The notes below the pieces were generated by a model, which did not search any database, was not told the origin of the DNA, and worked only from the letters and a program-made list of their open reading frames with translations. Of a stretch of 64,000 nucleotides of DNA, positions 10,916 to 23,394 are shown one piece after another. Within the stretch, counting starts at the first letter, position 1, and each line of letters starts with the position of its first letter. The DNA is from Apostichopus japonicus (lineage: Eukaryota > Echinodermata > Holothuroidea > Aspidochirotida > Stichopodidae): contig NC_092561.1 of assembly GCF_037975245.1 (NCBI RefSeq), forward strand, positions 2,745,501 through 2,809,500. The letters are read 5' to 3'. Position numbers and translations under genes: made by a program.

Positions 10916-13900
10916 TCCGAATGGCAGTAGCCACAAGTGTCTATAGACCAATGTAACCCCAAGATCAAGGGGCCACAGTGAATACTTCCAAGCATGACAT
11001 CAACTTCCAATTTTTGTTGTTGCGACATGCAGCACATAATCAGAATGGGGAGTGTTGGGTGTGGGGGATATGGTTTGAGGGGGGGGGAGGGGGTCAGACA
11101 TAAGCATAGGCCCTATAAAGAGGGTGTTATTTTGGTACTGCCTTTTATCTGAGTATTAAATTGTAGCTTGATTGTTGAAATTAACTGATAAACATTTTCT
11201 CTGAACATTTCATCAGAGACATCAGCCTTAATGCAGGGATGATTTAGTGTTCAGTTTTTCGTAGCAAATTTGTGAATATTGTTGTTCAGAACTACTCCAA
11301 AATTTGTGTTTCTGTGCACAAGAAAAAGAAAAACTGGTATGCATCTATGCATGCACATTGCATCCAGCATTTTCAGATAAAACATTCCCCATGCTCCTAC
11401 CATACGATTTCCTGTACAATATCCTGGTAGTAGATAGGGATTCGGCCTGAATTTCAAATATACTCATCAGTCATCAAGCATGTCAGTATGTATGAGCCAT
11501 TTTTGCATATAATGTATGACCGCCACTGGTAATTTACAATTCATTAACACATGGTGCCTGATCGAATAACACCTTGTCCTTGTTTTCTGAACCTATAGTA
11601 TCATGCATGAAATATATCAGCTGATTTACCGGAATGAAATTCCATTTTACATTGAAAGATGGATTATCACATGTTATCAAAAGTACAGCTCTGCAATAAA
11701 GTGTTTTATCTTCAGAACAGATGTATTGATCTTAGTTGTGTGGTGAGCCTTTCAGCATTGCATATTGTCGGTACAAAGTATTGAGAATTCTGCACAAAAG
11801 GTGTGTCGCTTTGCCATTACCTTAATGATCGATATAAAGGAAATGAAAGTGAAACGTGCCAAAAACACTAGTATCAACTTGGCAAGACAATTTTAGTATT
11901 GCATACTGTAGTGTTTATTGTACCTATTGTAAGTTGATGGAAATGATTTATAGAGGGAAATACCTCAGTACCTTGAAGTGCCTATTTCTTGGAGAACCCT
12001 TGTTTTTATAACACTTGTATCATAGGCTGTGTTTACATTTGGGATCCAAAGTCCATGCATGCGCGGTCAATAGAACAGGATGACTTTGATTTCCAAGCTC
12101 TTGGCGATCATATTAGACACTGCTCAATATCAGACCCTGTTCTCGGGATCACCAATCGTCTTTCCTAGAAATAAGGGCACCCTACCATTCATTGCGTCAG
12201 GTTACACACGTAACAAACCTTAGATCATATTGTATCTGATCCGGGTCTACATTACAAATCGATGTCTATGGTTATTGTGTGTTATGTGATAGTTTATTGT
12301 CTACTTTTGTCTGATAATGGTTTAGCAAATGAGTTGACAAAGTTTCAATAGAGTGCTAATATAGTTGGATACACCCGATGGTCGATGTCAGTTAGTGCTA
12401 TTCTTTTAATGGTGATTCCCGCCGGTTTTGAATTTCCTGGGATTTTAGGGGAAATGACTCTCAAGACCTGTGTCAAAGTTGTGAAAAGCTATTCCGGGAA
12501 ATAAAGTGCTAGTCAAGAGATTCATAAATTGAAAATATGTCATGAAATTCGGACTGGATATTACATTGGTTAATAGAAGATTCATTGCTTTTGCTCTATT
12601 TCATGAGTTTATTAGGGGTGAATGAGGGGGGGGGGGCTGGTTGGCAGGAGTGGGTTGAGGATGGGAGTGATAGAGCAAGATAGAGGGTATCTCACCATTT
12701 GCATGCTGCAAAGTGTTCAAACATGGCCCAACAACCTACAGTATGGTAAATTTGCTTTGCTCGTCACTTACCTGTCTCTTTACAATATCTGCACACTCGC
12801 TCTACCATGTCTAGAGTAACCTGGTAACCTGTGACACCGACCTTCCGTGGTGACAGGTTAACTCCACTCCCTTTACCTCCTCATTCTTCCACCCAAAGTG
12901 TCTAGTTGTGTACCCTATAGAGCTTTCAAGATCACTGTGTATGTTGACCGCCAGTAACCATCCTCCTGTATTTTGCGTACTTTGCGTATTTTGTGGTTTC
13001 AGAAGTCCAGTGGGAGGGAACCCAAAGTCCAACAGTACACACACAAAGCCTCTTAACCCTATCTCTTTTTGACCACTTGAATACAATTTCATATAAGTTT
13101 CTTGGATAAAAGCCCTTGGTGTATATACTGTTTAACTGCATGAAAGCTATACCATATTGTGTAGTGAGTTTGTCTCTTGAAATATTGTTCAGTTTTATCA
13201 GCTGCACAACTGTATCAGCTTTTTCAGTATTCCCTCTTTTACAGTTTCTAACTTTAAGAAAAGAACGTAACCAAAGAACCCCCCCCAAAAAAAGAGGTAA
13301 AACAAATCAGAATTTCTTGGAAGATGTGGCAGTTATATAACTTAGACAACAGGTTTGCATTTTTCTTTAATTTTCTTTACTTGATTCATAATCATTCATA
13401 CAAACATGTACATCTGGTACATGTATTGCCAAAAAAATGAACAGTCTTGCTGACTTCTAAAGGTGTAAGCCTAGTAGAAATATATAACAAACTAATCAGA
13501 CCAAAAAAAGGGCGCATTGTTTAAAATGTAGTAAGGCATCCCAGTTGTATGTGTTTACAGAGTGTTTTGCATTGCAAAAGTCACAACCATTGCTAAGAAA
13601 GTTTACATGGTTTTTTAAGAGCTCAAAGTTTGTTACCAAAGAACAGCGGAAAGGTGAGGGTTACGTTATGTGTATCAAAATAGCGCATGGCTTGATTACC
13701 GAATGCCCTTCCAAATGCACACTGAACACGAGTACAGTTGTATTGAAGACCATTATAGTGTTTTGTTGTTTCTTACTACTCATAGTTCTCATGGCTGTTA
13801 ATGTCCAGCACATATATATTTCAGCCGTTATATTGCCATGTGCAGCTCCTTTCATTGTGCAGAGCTAGAAACACTGCAGGTAATGGGTTTGAGAAACTTT

Positions 13901-14080
13901 CATATTATAGTGGGTTGTACATCCATTACCTAACAACAGGTGGAATACATCACAGTTTACACATGTTTGCACCGTACTCTTTCAAGAAATCCAATGAAAT
14001 ATATTTGTGCTGGTTGCAAATGCACCGTAGTATATAAACTGTTAGTATCAATTGCATTCAGTCAGCTGGGATTTGTTTTT
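10916..14080. other. Stretch without recognisable gene
   Basis: Several open frames under 120 codons occur, but none shows a domain, compositional signal or splice-supported continuation. There are short G and A homopolymer runs (for example near 12630). I see nothing else that I can name. Confidence 0.5.
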
Positions 14081-14093
14081 ATTCCAGGCGAAG

Positions 14094-14540
14094 GAGCTGA
14101 CCTAGGTCAATAAGGGGATGGGCATTTTGGGGGTCCACTGGCAGGGGTACCCCACTAATAAAAATTACTGGAAATGCCCATTCCTTACATATAGAGTCCT
14201 GCCAATCATTTTCCAGTAGTTTTTAACTGGTTACCCATGAGCTGACCTCAGGTCAATGAGGGGGAGGGGCATTTTGGGGGTCCACTGGCAGGGTTACCCC
14301 ACTAAAAGAAATTACTGGAAATGCCTATTTTTTACATATAGAGTTCTGCCTATCAGTTTCCACTAGTTTTCAACCTGTTACCTCATGAGCTGACCTAGGT
14401 CAATGAGGGTAGGGACATTTTGGTGGTCCACTGGCAGGGATACCTACCAATAAAAATTACTGGTATGCTCATCCCTTGTATCTGAAGTCCTAACAGTAGG
14501 TTTCAAGTGGTTACCTCATGAGCTGACCTAGTCCATCCGT
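14094..14540. repeat. Minisatellite, about 145-bp unit, three full copies
   Basis: The word GAGCTGACCT recurs at 14094, 14239, 14387 and 14520, each followed by AGGTCAATGAGG-like sequence, GGTCCACTGGCAGGG, and AAATTACTGGAAATGCC. The spacing is 145, 148 and 133 bp. The units are moderately diverged and non-coding. Confidence 0.9.
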
Positions 14541-15400
14541 GAGGGGTCAAGTATTGATGACTGGCGAAGCTAACCAAACACCAATAATCACTGGCGATGG
14601 CCATTTGTTGCTCTTGGGGCCATACCTGACACATTGTACTTACTTTGATGGGGTTACCAATGAAAGCTGATCTAGTTTAGCTTTTAGGTGAATTTAAAAT
14701 TGCCCTCCCAGCCAGACCCACCACAGCAGGTTTGCCAGTCGTCTGTTTTCATATACAGGAATGCACTGTGAACATTGTGATGCACAAGGCAGTTGGTTAC
14801 CTTCCCAGCTAACCAAACCCTCTGGGCTCCCAGTCTAAATCCCCCTGGGTATAAATATTGCTACAGTAAAACATAACCTAACAGTAGGCCTCACTGCAGA
14901 ACAATATCATCTTTGTTTATGGTGTAACTGGAGTAGGTAATTGCCATCTATGTAGGCCTATGTGTATTCCTATACTATAGCTCCAAGTGTTTTACTAGAC
15001 AAGCCCAGTTTGCATTGAGATAATTGCACGTCATTGACATATCAGTTTTTAAGCCTTCTTATTACACCGAAATCTTTTTGCAAGTAATTATCCTAAATTA
15101 GCATTGACGTAATCATGATGAATACCCTTGCTAGCTTGCTAGCTTGGTAATTTTGGAACTATTTAAAGGTCAACTATGGAGACTTTTCGATGAACATAAA
15201 ATCCCACCATTTTTCATGTATGTAATCCCTAACTCACTCCAATTACATTGCTGTATTTAACTTTGCCAATTTCGGACGTTGAAAACGTGAAAAATGGGGA
15301 GAAAAGTCAGCTTTTTAGGAAACCTATTTCAGACAGTCCTGAAAAAAAGTCATCAGGTGACCATGTGACGTCATCTTTGGTATACCGCAATCACAACAAT
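14541..15400. other. Stretch without recognisable gene
   Basis: No coding or RNA signal was recognised. The words GGTCAACTATGGAGAC at about 15167 and, inverted, GTCTCTATAGTTGGTG at about 22327 form a weak terminal-inverted-repeat-like pair, discussed among the findings. Confidence 0.4.
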
Positions 15401-15470
15401 ACTTTTAGTGTGTAAAGTTGTATACTTGAGCTTCCAAAAACATCAACGATATGTCTCCTTTTTGCACGAA

Positions 15471-15713
15471 ATGCCACAATTCTGTGTTTTTGGAGGTTGC
15501 AGTTATACCTCAGCCAACAAAAGCATCAGCTTTTTTAGCTTTCTGAGTAGAAGAACTGGCGTAAAACGCCGTAGACTTTGGATCAAGTTTGTGAGATCCA
15601 CGTGGAAAGATTTTTCAGCACTCGGAGGCGAGATTTTTTCCCAGCGGGTAAAGGCCATCTTTGCGTACCTCGCTTCTCATTGGCTGGGTCTTGAACTTTT
15701 GATGCTGAATTAG
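15471..15713 (+). CDS. THAP-type zinc-finger fragment (N-terminal)
   Basis: Starting at ATG 15471 the reading frame begins MPQFCVFGGC, then SISFFSF, then a basic segment with LWIKFVRSTW. This follows the THAP finger pattern: start-adjacent C-x4-C, FP-box-like hydrophobics, and the invariant Trp in Wxk-x-VR. The second half of the C2CH finger (C-x2-H and the AVPTIF box) is missing; the frame instead runs into a sequence that is one arm of an inverted repeat (15619-15694). It is probably a truncated THAP gene or a transposase first exon broken by an insertion. THAP domains bind DNA and occur in P-element-type transposases and in host genes. No further exon was recognised. Confidence 0.5.
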   Translation: MPQFCVFGGCSYTSANKSISFFSFLSRRTGVKRRRLWIKFVRSTWKDFSALGGEIFSQRVKAIFAYLASHWLGLELLMLN

Positions 15714-16715
15714 GAAGTTCTTGCTTACGTTATGCGTGTGTGTATGTACATGAACATACACGTGCACGCAGTGGATCGTGATTCGCATACACGTACTGTT
15801 TGAACTGGCGACTGTCTTGAGACAACTTTGTTAAAAAATATGTTAAAATGTTTTTTCTTTGCTTTTGCGCGGACTTGTTTGTCTTAATTTACATCCATAA
15901 GTTCGTAAAACAATACTGCGACCATAGACTGATCCAAAACTGAAAAGCCAATAAATCGAATAAGTTTAGTTTTGACAAGGGTGAAGCTTCGAAGTGATGT
16001 TGGAACTTGCTGTACAGAGTACTGCGATGGCAATGTACGCAGATAAGTACGTATCAGTCGTTTGCTTGCTTCAAACTGCTTAAAAACATTGGACAGCTTG
16101 ACCGTTTCTGGTTGACTGTTTACTTGAGATGCTTTAAAACTTTAAACTCATAGACTCTTAATTTTGAGCATAGACATTGATTTGATTTTCAAAATTATGA
16201 CCCTTTGAAACAGTTTATTTTGACCCTTTGGCAGGGTTTTCAGATAAAATAATACAAAAGATATATGCCTAAAATTTAGTCATTCATGTTAGTAGTACCA
16301 CTGCAACTGTGGATTATAGTTATTGAACACAGGATTGTCTAACATTATATTAAATGGTGATTTTTTGTATCTCTTTCAAACTGTTTCGGTTTGATTTAAC
16401 TTCTTTAAATTTACAGCAACAGAGTTGTGCGATACATAACCACAGACCCTCTACACCCGTGGCATAACACACCGACGAATAAATTAACTAGATACTCAAA
16501 CGCGTACCATTGTACATTCTGCTGCTGGACTGTTTTCTCTTTTTAGTGTACTAGGCAAAGTGGCCTTGTGAAATGTGGTATGTGATGAGCGATTCAGTGC
16601 AGCAGCTGCTAGTTGATATTGTAATGAAGCTTATGTATATGGACCCCAGCCAATGGGAGAGAGGTATACTAATCTTGGCCTTTACTGCGCAGGAAAAAAA
16701 ATCGCCACCCGGAGT
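15619..16715. mobile_element. Candidate foldback/MITE: 75-bp inverted arms
   Basis: The arm at 15619-15694 (ACTCGGAGGCGAGATTTTTT, then GTAAAGGCC, then CCATTGGCTGGG-like sequence) is repeated inverted at 16641-16714. The interior is about 950 bp and non-coding. No clear target duplication could be assigned. The left arm begins exactly where the THAP finger stops resembling its family, which suggests insertion into that coding sequence. Confidence 0.55.
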
Positions 16716-17013
16716 ACAGTATCTCATGCCCATGAGTCCACATGCATGACCCTGCCTCTGTGTATGCCGCAAATATCTCATTCTGCGAAACTGAACCGAC
16801 AGCTGTGGCGGACAAAGCTAATGTGAAATTGACCCTTTCAATTCTCCTCGTAAACACGCCCTGGACGTCCTTACATACATGTAACATTATATCACGCAAT
16901 TGACAGTATACTATTTACTGTTTGAGATGACTGTATGTAGACCTTGTATAGACCGTGCTTATAGGATACTATTGTTAATACATGTAGTGAGTTACAACTC
17001 TCGCCGGGGTTGG

Positions 17014-17056
17014 CTCACAGCAGGGAGTTGTTCCATAACAACTCCCTGCTCACAGC
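17014..17056. mobile_element. 27-bp palindromic micro-insertion with 8-bp TSD
   Basis: A near-perfect hairpin at 17022-17048 has arms GGGAGTTGTT and AACAACTCCC around a central CCAT. It is flanked by exact octamer repeats CTCACAGC at 17014-17021 and 17049-17056. A near-identical hairpin with a different octamer duplication is at 41919-41961, where a paralogous empty site exists. This looks like an extremely short MITE mobilised in trans, probably by a hAT-type transposase given the 8-bp duplication. Confidence 0.85.
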
Positions 17057-17582
17057 ATGTGTAAATAGTCATGTTAGGATTTCATCGCATTTATCCATTT
17101 TATTTGTTGTGTTTCAGTATCGTGAGTTAGTGATACAAGTGTCATATTGTCAAGTGTTATGTTTGTTCCGGCATCTGCATTGTCCAAGGAGTGGAATAAA
17201 ACCACTACTATATGGTCATTTTTACAATCAGTGGTGTAACTTTCAATATTGGCACTTATTGCTTTGTAACTCAGTGACCAAACACCAGAATTCTTAGATT
17301 TTTTGCCATTTGACCATCCTAAGTGAAGTCTACCAAGGGTAGCTTAACGAACTTTCTCGGTTTCTTCAGGTGGATTTGGTGGCCATAAATATGCTTAAAA
17401 TATGCTAGTTCAGCCGTACACTCTCAACTACACTGTTTTTGTCAGAGCCTGTACTTTTTGGTGGAAGGTATTTTCCAGTTCTTATTTGGTTGATATTATC
17501 AACAAGTGTCCAAACTAAAAGGCAATGGTGTTCCCCAGGTTTCCTTACTTTCCTTCTCCAAGGACCGGTGGCTAGATTTTGT

Positions 17583-20500
17583 CGTTTCGGAGGTGACATT
17601 TTCCGTTAACAATTGGTACCTAAGTTTGACTGCAACTAAGTTCTAGTTAAGCAGTGTAAATTTTGTTAAGTAAGGTTGCATTATTACAATAACTAATGTG
17701 TCTAACATCTGGGCCCCAAAAAGAAATTCATTTGGAATTCTTAAAAAAGTTGTGTAAAGTTCAAATTTAATATTAACTTTTCCGTTAACTTTTCCATCAC
17801 ATCCGAAACAAAGCATTCTTCAGCCCAAGATTTATGTAAACAATAGTAGAGCCATTTAGAACTTATTAAAATATACCTCACCCCCTAACGTAATATTTGA
17901 GTAAAAGTTGTGACAACATGACCAGTCGTTTTAATTTCTGGGAGATTCTTAACTTTCCGTTAACATGCGTGACCTCCGAAACACCTTGTCACCTCCGAAA
18001 CAGGTTAGTTGGAAATTTGATCTCTACTCATCCAATAAACATCTTATTTGGCTAATTCTAGTAATTCTGTAGAGGTGTAGTAATTAGTAGGATAATATCT
18101 TTTAAAAGGTCCTTTATTAATTATGTTAAATTTGAATTAAACTGTAAATTAATGTTTCGGAGGTGACACAATATTGTTAACACTACATTTTTTACATTTC
18201 TGCTGCTTGTGTACCATCATATGCTAATGGATGACTTGATCTACCTTAGAAAACACTGTAACAAACTGAAGAAAGTATTAATGAAACTCTCACATGCACA
18301 GTTGATGAATAAATTACAAATATGTGTTTATGTGCCACTTCTTCCCCTTTCTGGACAAGAGATAACGTAACCATTGCTTACATTAGTGCTATTAATAAAC
18401 TTGAATGAAATGATCGATTAGTAACGAAGTGCTGTCCATAAATGATCAATCACAATCACCAAACATGCAGTTTTTAAAACTGTATTAACATGGGACAAAT
18501 TTATCAGATATTAGCTCAATCTGCCTGTGGTCTTTGCTATTGTTTCGGAGGTGACATTGATTATTTACATGTAATATCCTGAACTGTCCCTTTGTTTGAG
18601 CATATATCTGAAATATTCTACTAGTGCATACATTTGTGCTGCAGTTACATGATACTTTCTGTGAGTTCTACAGTGCTGTTGAGTACATGTTCACAGGCTT
18701 AATTTTGCACCATGTTGACCTGTACCAGTATACACATTAATTTGCATGATTTCCGCTATTACCACGGAGGGCTCTACTATTTGGTCCAGGTAAATATCCT
18801 ACAAAAGTTCAGAATATTTGTTTACAATATGTAGACCTGCTGCTGTAACATTTGCAGCAAAAAGAAAGTATCTTATTGCTTCTTTAATGTACTGTTGTTA
18901 TCACAGCAAATTGTCTGAAAAGAGATTTCCCAAAATACATAAAATTTGAACAAGGAATTCCCCTCCCTTTTCTTAAAGGGTGTGAAGACTGGCGCAAAAG
19001 GAAACATCTATGTTGGTAATCTGACTTCTAAGTTTCGATGAGGTGTAACAGAAGTGCTAGACACCACCATCGATCCCAGAAAATACACACACAGCTTGCT
19101 ACCATCATTAATTAGACATTAGTGTACAGTCAGTACAGCTGCAGCACAGCACATTGTACAAATGATACAGCGATGGACATCTCAGGACCAGCTAAAGTTA
19201 ACAAGGTATCAGGTTTCATTACTGTACTGTCTGCATTTTGTAGCGACACGAACAAAACGTCACTTGCAAGCAACAGAAAGTTACATTTTTCAGATGGCAG
19301 CACGCGGTTTGGGGCGAGTCTTCAATGCCCTTAACAACCAATTACAAACAACTAACCTTTATAGAGTGAAAACTCATTTAACTCTAGATTGTTGTTCCAG
19401 ATGGTCTCTTAGGCCTTGTTCACATTTAAGAATGCAACCTGGGCGATTATTGATATTAAGTCCGCGAGGAGGATTAACTAGTTAAAAACAAGACGCATTC
19501 ACATTTCAGAACGAGTAAGTTTCGGCTGCTTGCGAGATTAATATACTGCGCAGGCGTATAAAGGTCATATCAGCTGTTTACATTCCCCCTGTGCTTTGCC
19601 ATTGTCTTATGTGCTGTACTAGTACGTACTACTCCGTACACCACTGCACGGCAACGTACAATCATCGCACATAAACAGTATACTGTATTCAAACCACTCC
19701 GTAATGGCATTACCATAACATGTTAACCCAGATTTGAATTTCTTCCAAACCCTTCAAGTGGATGAGCAAACGATCTTGCTAGTCAGTGTTTTACTGCTTG
19801 ATGTCGCATTTGAGGCTAATCTTACATTAAAGGCATTTAATGTTAGGTCTAAAGACCTAGTAAGGTCTATTGTATCTGTATACAGTAGGCTAGTGCAACT
19901 TCTTTATAGGCCAGGCCAGACGTGATGGTTTTAGCCTTTTATTAACTTCCATTGCAACCGAATCCAAAATCATCCGTTTTGAAATAACCATCAAATTACA
20001 GAGTTTGGCCTCTTCAAAAATCTGTCAGTATGGCGTACAATGATTTTAAGGTTATTACAGTAGATTTAAGTGGACTGTCATTTGGTTTGTTTTTGTCTCA
20101 CAACCGTTACCGCGTCTTTTCTGCAGTGTTGGTCAAATCGGTTCAAAGAAAATGAAATGGGTTCACAAATAGCATCGTTTGGTAGTGTTTCTGTTAAGAA
20201 GGGCAACGCTCTGACAAACACATACATGTACGTACTAGCCGCCCAATTCCAACTTGATATATCGGAAATCTCGGGTCACCATTAAGTCTCCGACCATTCA
20301 CATTACATTTATTGAGAATGCAATAGCGATTGAATGAAACCCCAGAAAGGAGGATAAATTCTTAAGACTGCATGCCGACTTGAAGTATGAGTAAAGGAGT
20401 GTTCATACTAAGGGAATTGCCCTTGCGGACTTGAAGTACGGGTGCATTCTTAAATGTGAACAAGGCCATAGTAGCCAAGCTGCTGTTAAATGATTTTAGC

Positions 20501-21400
20501 CCATCCATTTATGCAGTTTCTGACAGGTGTTAACCTAACTTTTCACTGAAACTTTGATAGACTGTGGTTAGGTAAATGTTAATGAAGTGTTTTTTCCAGA
20601 ATATTAGACTGAATGTCCTCTTCAAATTTGTAAAAGGTTACAGGAATCTGACAGTCAGTTTCACTGCCAAAAGTGTAACCAACATAAATGATACTGTAAC
20701 TAGCAGTCAGAATGGCTAATGGCTACGCAATGTTAATCATTTGTGGTATAATATTTCATATGCAATTAGCCAAAACAGTGTAAATTTAACCAAATGATTT
20801 TGAATGGATACAGTATTGTCTCCAAGTTATCATGAATGGCAGCAAAAGCAGTCACAGTTCTAGTATCATGAATGTCATTAAAATATTATCAACATATCCT
20901 TCTAATGTTTTTCATACTTTCTAAGGTAAGTTCTATGTGTCTTAGCATCAATCAAGCCTTCTGGGTTGTGTAAACGTTTAGCGTCACCTCTGAAACAAAA
21001 GAGACTGAAGGTATATACGATATGTTGTATGTGAGATAATCATTTGCAATATGAGTGCTACAGTAAGAGACTTCAACCCAATGTTTACAATTGCTTTTTA
21101 AATGCCCATATTTGCTTTACCTGACATTTACCTATCTTTTATAACATAAAACTATTGTATTCTGTGTAATGTATTCATTCACTTGTTTCACTAGTTGTAC
21201 AGGTATTTGATGTACATTCTCTGCTACTTGGTAGAGATATTTTTTTATTTAAATCAGTGTTTGATTAAAGATGTTATGAATATACATTGAGATTAAGTGT
21301 TTAATTCTTTGTTATTAGCAAAAAAGCCTTTACAACAACTTGTAAACATTTTTGTCACCTCCGAAACACATGTAAAATGTTAACGTCACCTCCGAAACGC
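17583..21400. repeat. Dispersed GTCACCTCCGAAAC motif array
   Basis: At least eight copies occur in both orientations: about 17583, 17970, 17987, 18152, 18542, 20983 (one mismatch), 21356 and 21385. Several sit beside GTTAAC. They are concentrated in about 1 kb near the left end and 0.4 kb near the right end of the TIR element, with none seen in the middle. That placement is typical of subterminal transposase-binding repeats. I saw no copy elsewhere in the window. Confidence 0.8.
19412..20467. mobile_element. Nested 1.06-kb MITE with GGCCTTGTTCACATTT termini
   Basis: The termini GGCCTTGTTCACATTTAAGA and following ATGCA are exact inverted repeats at 19412-19436 and 20443-20467. The flanking trinucleotides are TTA (left) and ATA (right), which would fit a mutated 3-bp TWA duplication of PIF/Harbinger-type elements. 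This assignment is tentative. Subterminal copies of CACATTT occur inside. There is no coding sequence. Confidence 0.7.
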
Positions 21401-23076
21401 GTAAGTGGGAAAATTCCAACTTTTGCAAAACTGCATGGATTTTGGGGCAACTTGGATTGGATATTAGCCCTCTGTGAGGAGACATTATTTAGGGTGTTTG
21501 ACTTGGCCTTATTTTTTTTTCAAATAGTTTGAAGTTAAAATTAAGAAAAATAATCCTTGATTTCCAATAAATTTTCAGTTAACATGGAAATATCTGCAAT
21601 AGTAGTAAAAAAATTCTGCCAAATCCTTTTCATTTTTAAGAAACATATAATGATAAGCATTTTAAAGTTTACTTGAATCAGAGTACTGTTTTAACACTGT
21701 GTAAATATGGTTGCTTAAAATTATATCTTTTTGCTTAAAGTTTCCTAGAGTCATACAGTCACCGAAAAATTACACCCATAAACGTATATGTTTAAGCTCC
21801 GAAAAGTTGAAGTAACACAAATTTGAACCCTTTAACATGTGATGTTAGTAAAAATTTCAATATATATGGTGTTTGAAATTTTGGCCCTGAGTGTACAAAA
21901 GTTACACCACTGATTGTGAAAATGACCATATAGCGATCGGACGTTTTGTTTCGTTAGTGACTGTCTTGTGATTGTGGAATGTTACTGGTCAAGGCTTGTT
22001 TCAACTAGACCTAACTCTATGGAATTACACAGAGTCACGGTAGTATTTCGCCCAGGATTGAACGAGAAACGTGGATTTGGATATTCACTGCTAAATTTGG
22101 TTTATTGACAGGATACTTTTTCTGACGTCACAGGGTGACCAGAGGCTCCTTTGGGTCAATCTCTGTTTTCAGACATTCCAGAGGTACATATCACGTGACT
22201 ACCAAAAATGTCCATTTTCGTGGTCGTTTTTGATGGGTTATAGTAGATTTTCGAAGATTTTTTTTACACATGTTGATTATGGGTATGTGAACTCCCAAAT
22301 TAATGGAAAATCACCCCAAAAAATGTTGTCTCTATAGTTGGTGTTTAATTATTCGCCCGCCTTGTCAGGTGACTGCGCGTGATGTATCTTCACATGTCAA
22401 TCATCAAGTACTGTGGTGTCCAATATTAGATCAAATGTCTCACTGGATAGCCTACAAGTTGGCCTTTCATGGTACCATCAAATTTATGTTTCATGACCAT
22501 GCACATTTTCTATCAGATCCCCTCTCTCTCTGAAGTTCGAAATGGTCTTATTGACCCAAGATTTGCACCACATGTAATTTCCACTCATACTCTGCAACAT
22601 CAAAGTCACAAAAAAATATCCTTGTTGATACTGTAACATATCACACAAGATGTTCTCCTGTTTTTTTTTTGTTTTTTTTTTTTTGGGGGGGGGCACTTTT
22701 CCTTAAGGTGAACACTTGTGCATGGCGGATTGATTTAGACTGTTTTTAATGACCTTCATATCAGGCCCATGTAATTTTTCTGCTGTACTGTGTGTTATGT
22801 TCTTCTGTCAGATAATAGGAGAAAATTAAATTGAATTGATGGTCTTTTGATGAGAGTTAACATTTCCGGCGGATGTACACTACCCTAACTGTAATATGAC
22901 GCCTAAAGGAAAGCCGTAAGTTCCATAGCCTTGAACATTTTGTATAGTCCATGGTGCCAATTTGATCCAAAACAGGATCTGCAACTATATGGATTGCCCA
23001 CTTGTTTATAACTATGTTACACGACTTTTCAATATTTTCGTCATTGCCAGGTACCATTTCTGAATTAACTCCAAAG

Positions 23077-23394
23077 ATGGCAGGTATGACTAAGGAACAC
23101 AGGGACGCATTAGATAAGACTTTGGTGTGTTTGACGAATGACTTGGGGGTCGATGAGGCTTTAGTTTACCTACAAAGCGAAGGAATACTTACGGAAAACG
23201 ACGTGGAAGAAATTGAAAAACAAACTACGAGAGTAAAGAAAATTACTGAACTTGTAAAACGCATCAAACGGAAAGGGGATATCTCGTACTTGACTTTCAA
23301 GAAATTCTTGGAAGAAACTCCAGGATCTGAACATATCGCTATAGAACTGGGCAAATATTTGAAGGAAATCGAAGAAAAACAGACAAATGGGACG
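23077..23394 (+). CDS. Exon A1: CARD domain
   Basis: Residues 1-106 from ATG 23077 (context AAAGATGG). The sequence reads as a six-helix CARD: DLGVDEALVYLQSEGILT, then NDVEEIEKQTTR, KKITELVKRIKRKG and [13 protein letters not shown]. The LTEND and F-x2-FL-x-ET positions are typical of CARDs in caspase and NLR adaptors. CARDs mediate homotypic assembly of signalling complexes in the cytosol. A CAG/GT acceptor-like site lies 26 bases before the ATG, so a 5' UTR exon is likely. The donor ACG|GTAAAT is in phase 0. If not spliced there, the frame continues 12 codons to a TGA at 23431, giving a stand-alone CARD of 118 residues; the same read-through end exists in unit B. Confidence 0.85.

Larger units (their letters stand above)
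17211..21930. mobile_element. 4.7-kb TIR element with TA flanks, superfamily unknown
   Basis: The left end TATGGTCATTTTTACAATCA continuing GTGGTGTAACTTT (17211-17243) is repeated inverted at about 21898-21930 with one mismatch over 33 bp. Both ends abut a TA dinucleotide (17209-17210 and 21931-21932). The interior contains two clusters of a GTCACCTCCGAAAC motif near the two ends and a nested MITE at 19412-20467. A minus-strand open frame of 64 codons at 17405-17599 starts MSPPKRQN within one motif copy but matches no family I recognise. No transposase was identified, so the element may be non-autonomous or may encode an unfamiliar protein. Confidence 0.75.

Noticed and set aside
13116-13340. 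Opposing small frames at about 12.8-13.9 kb considered as a gene
   Set aside because: There are no domains and no consistent exon borders, and both strands are equally open. The evidence is insufficient.
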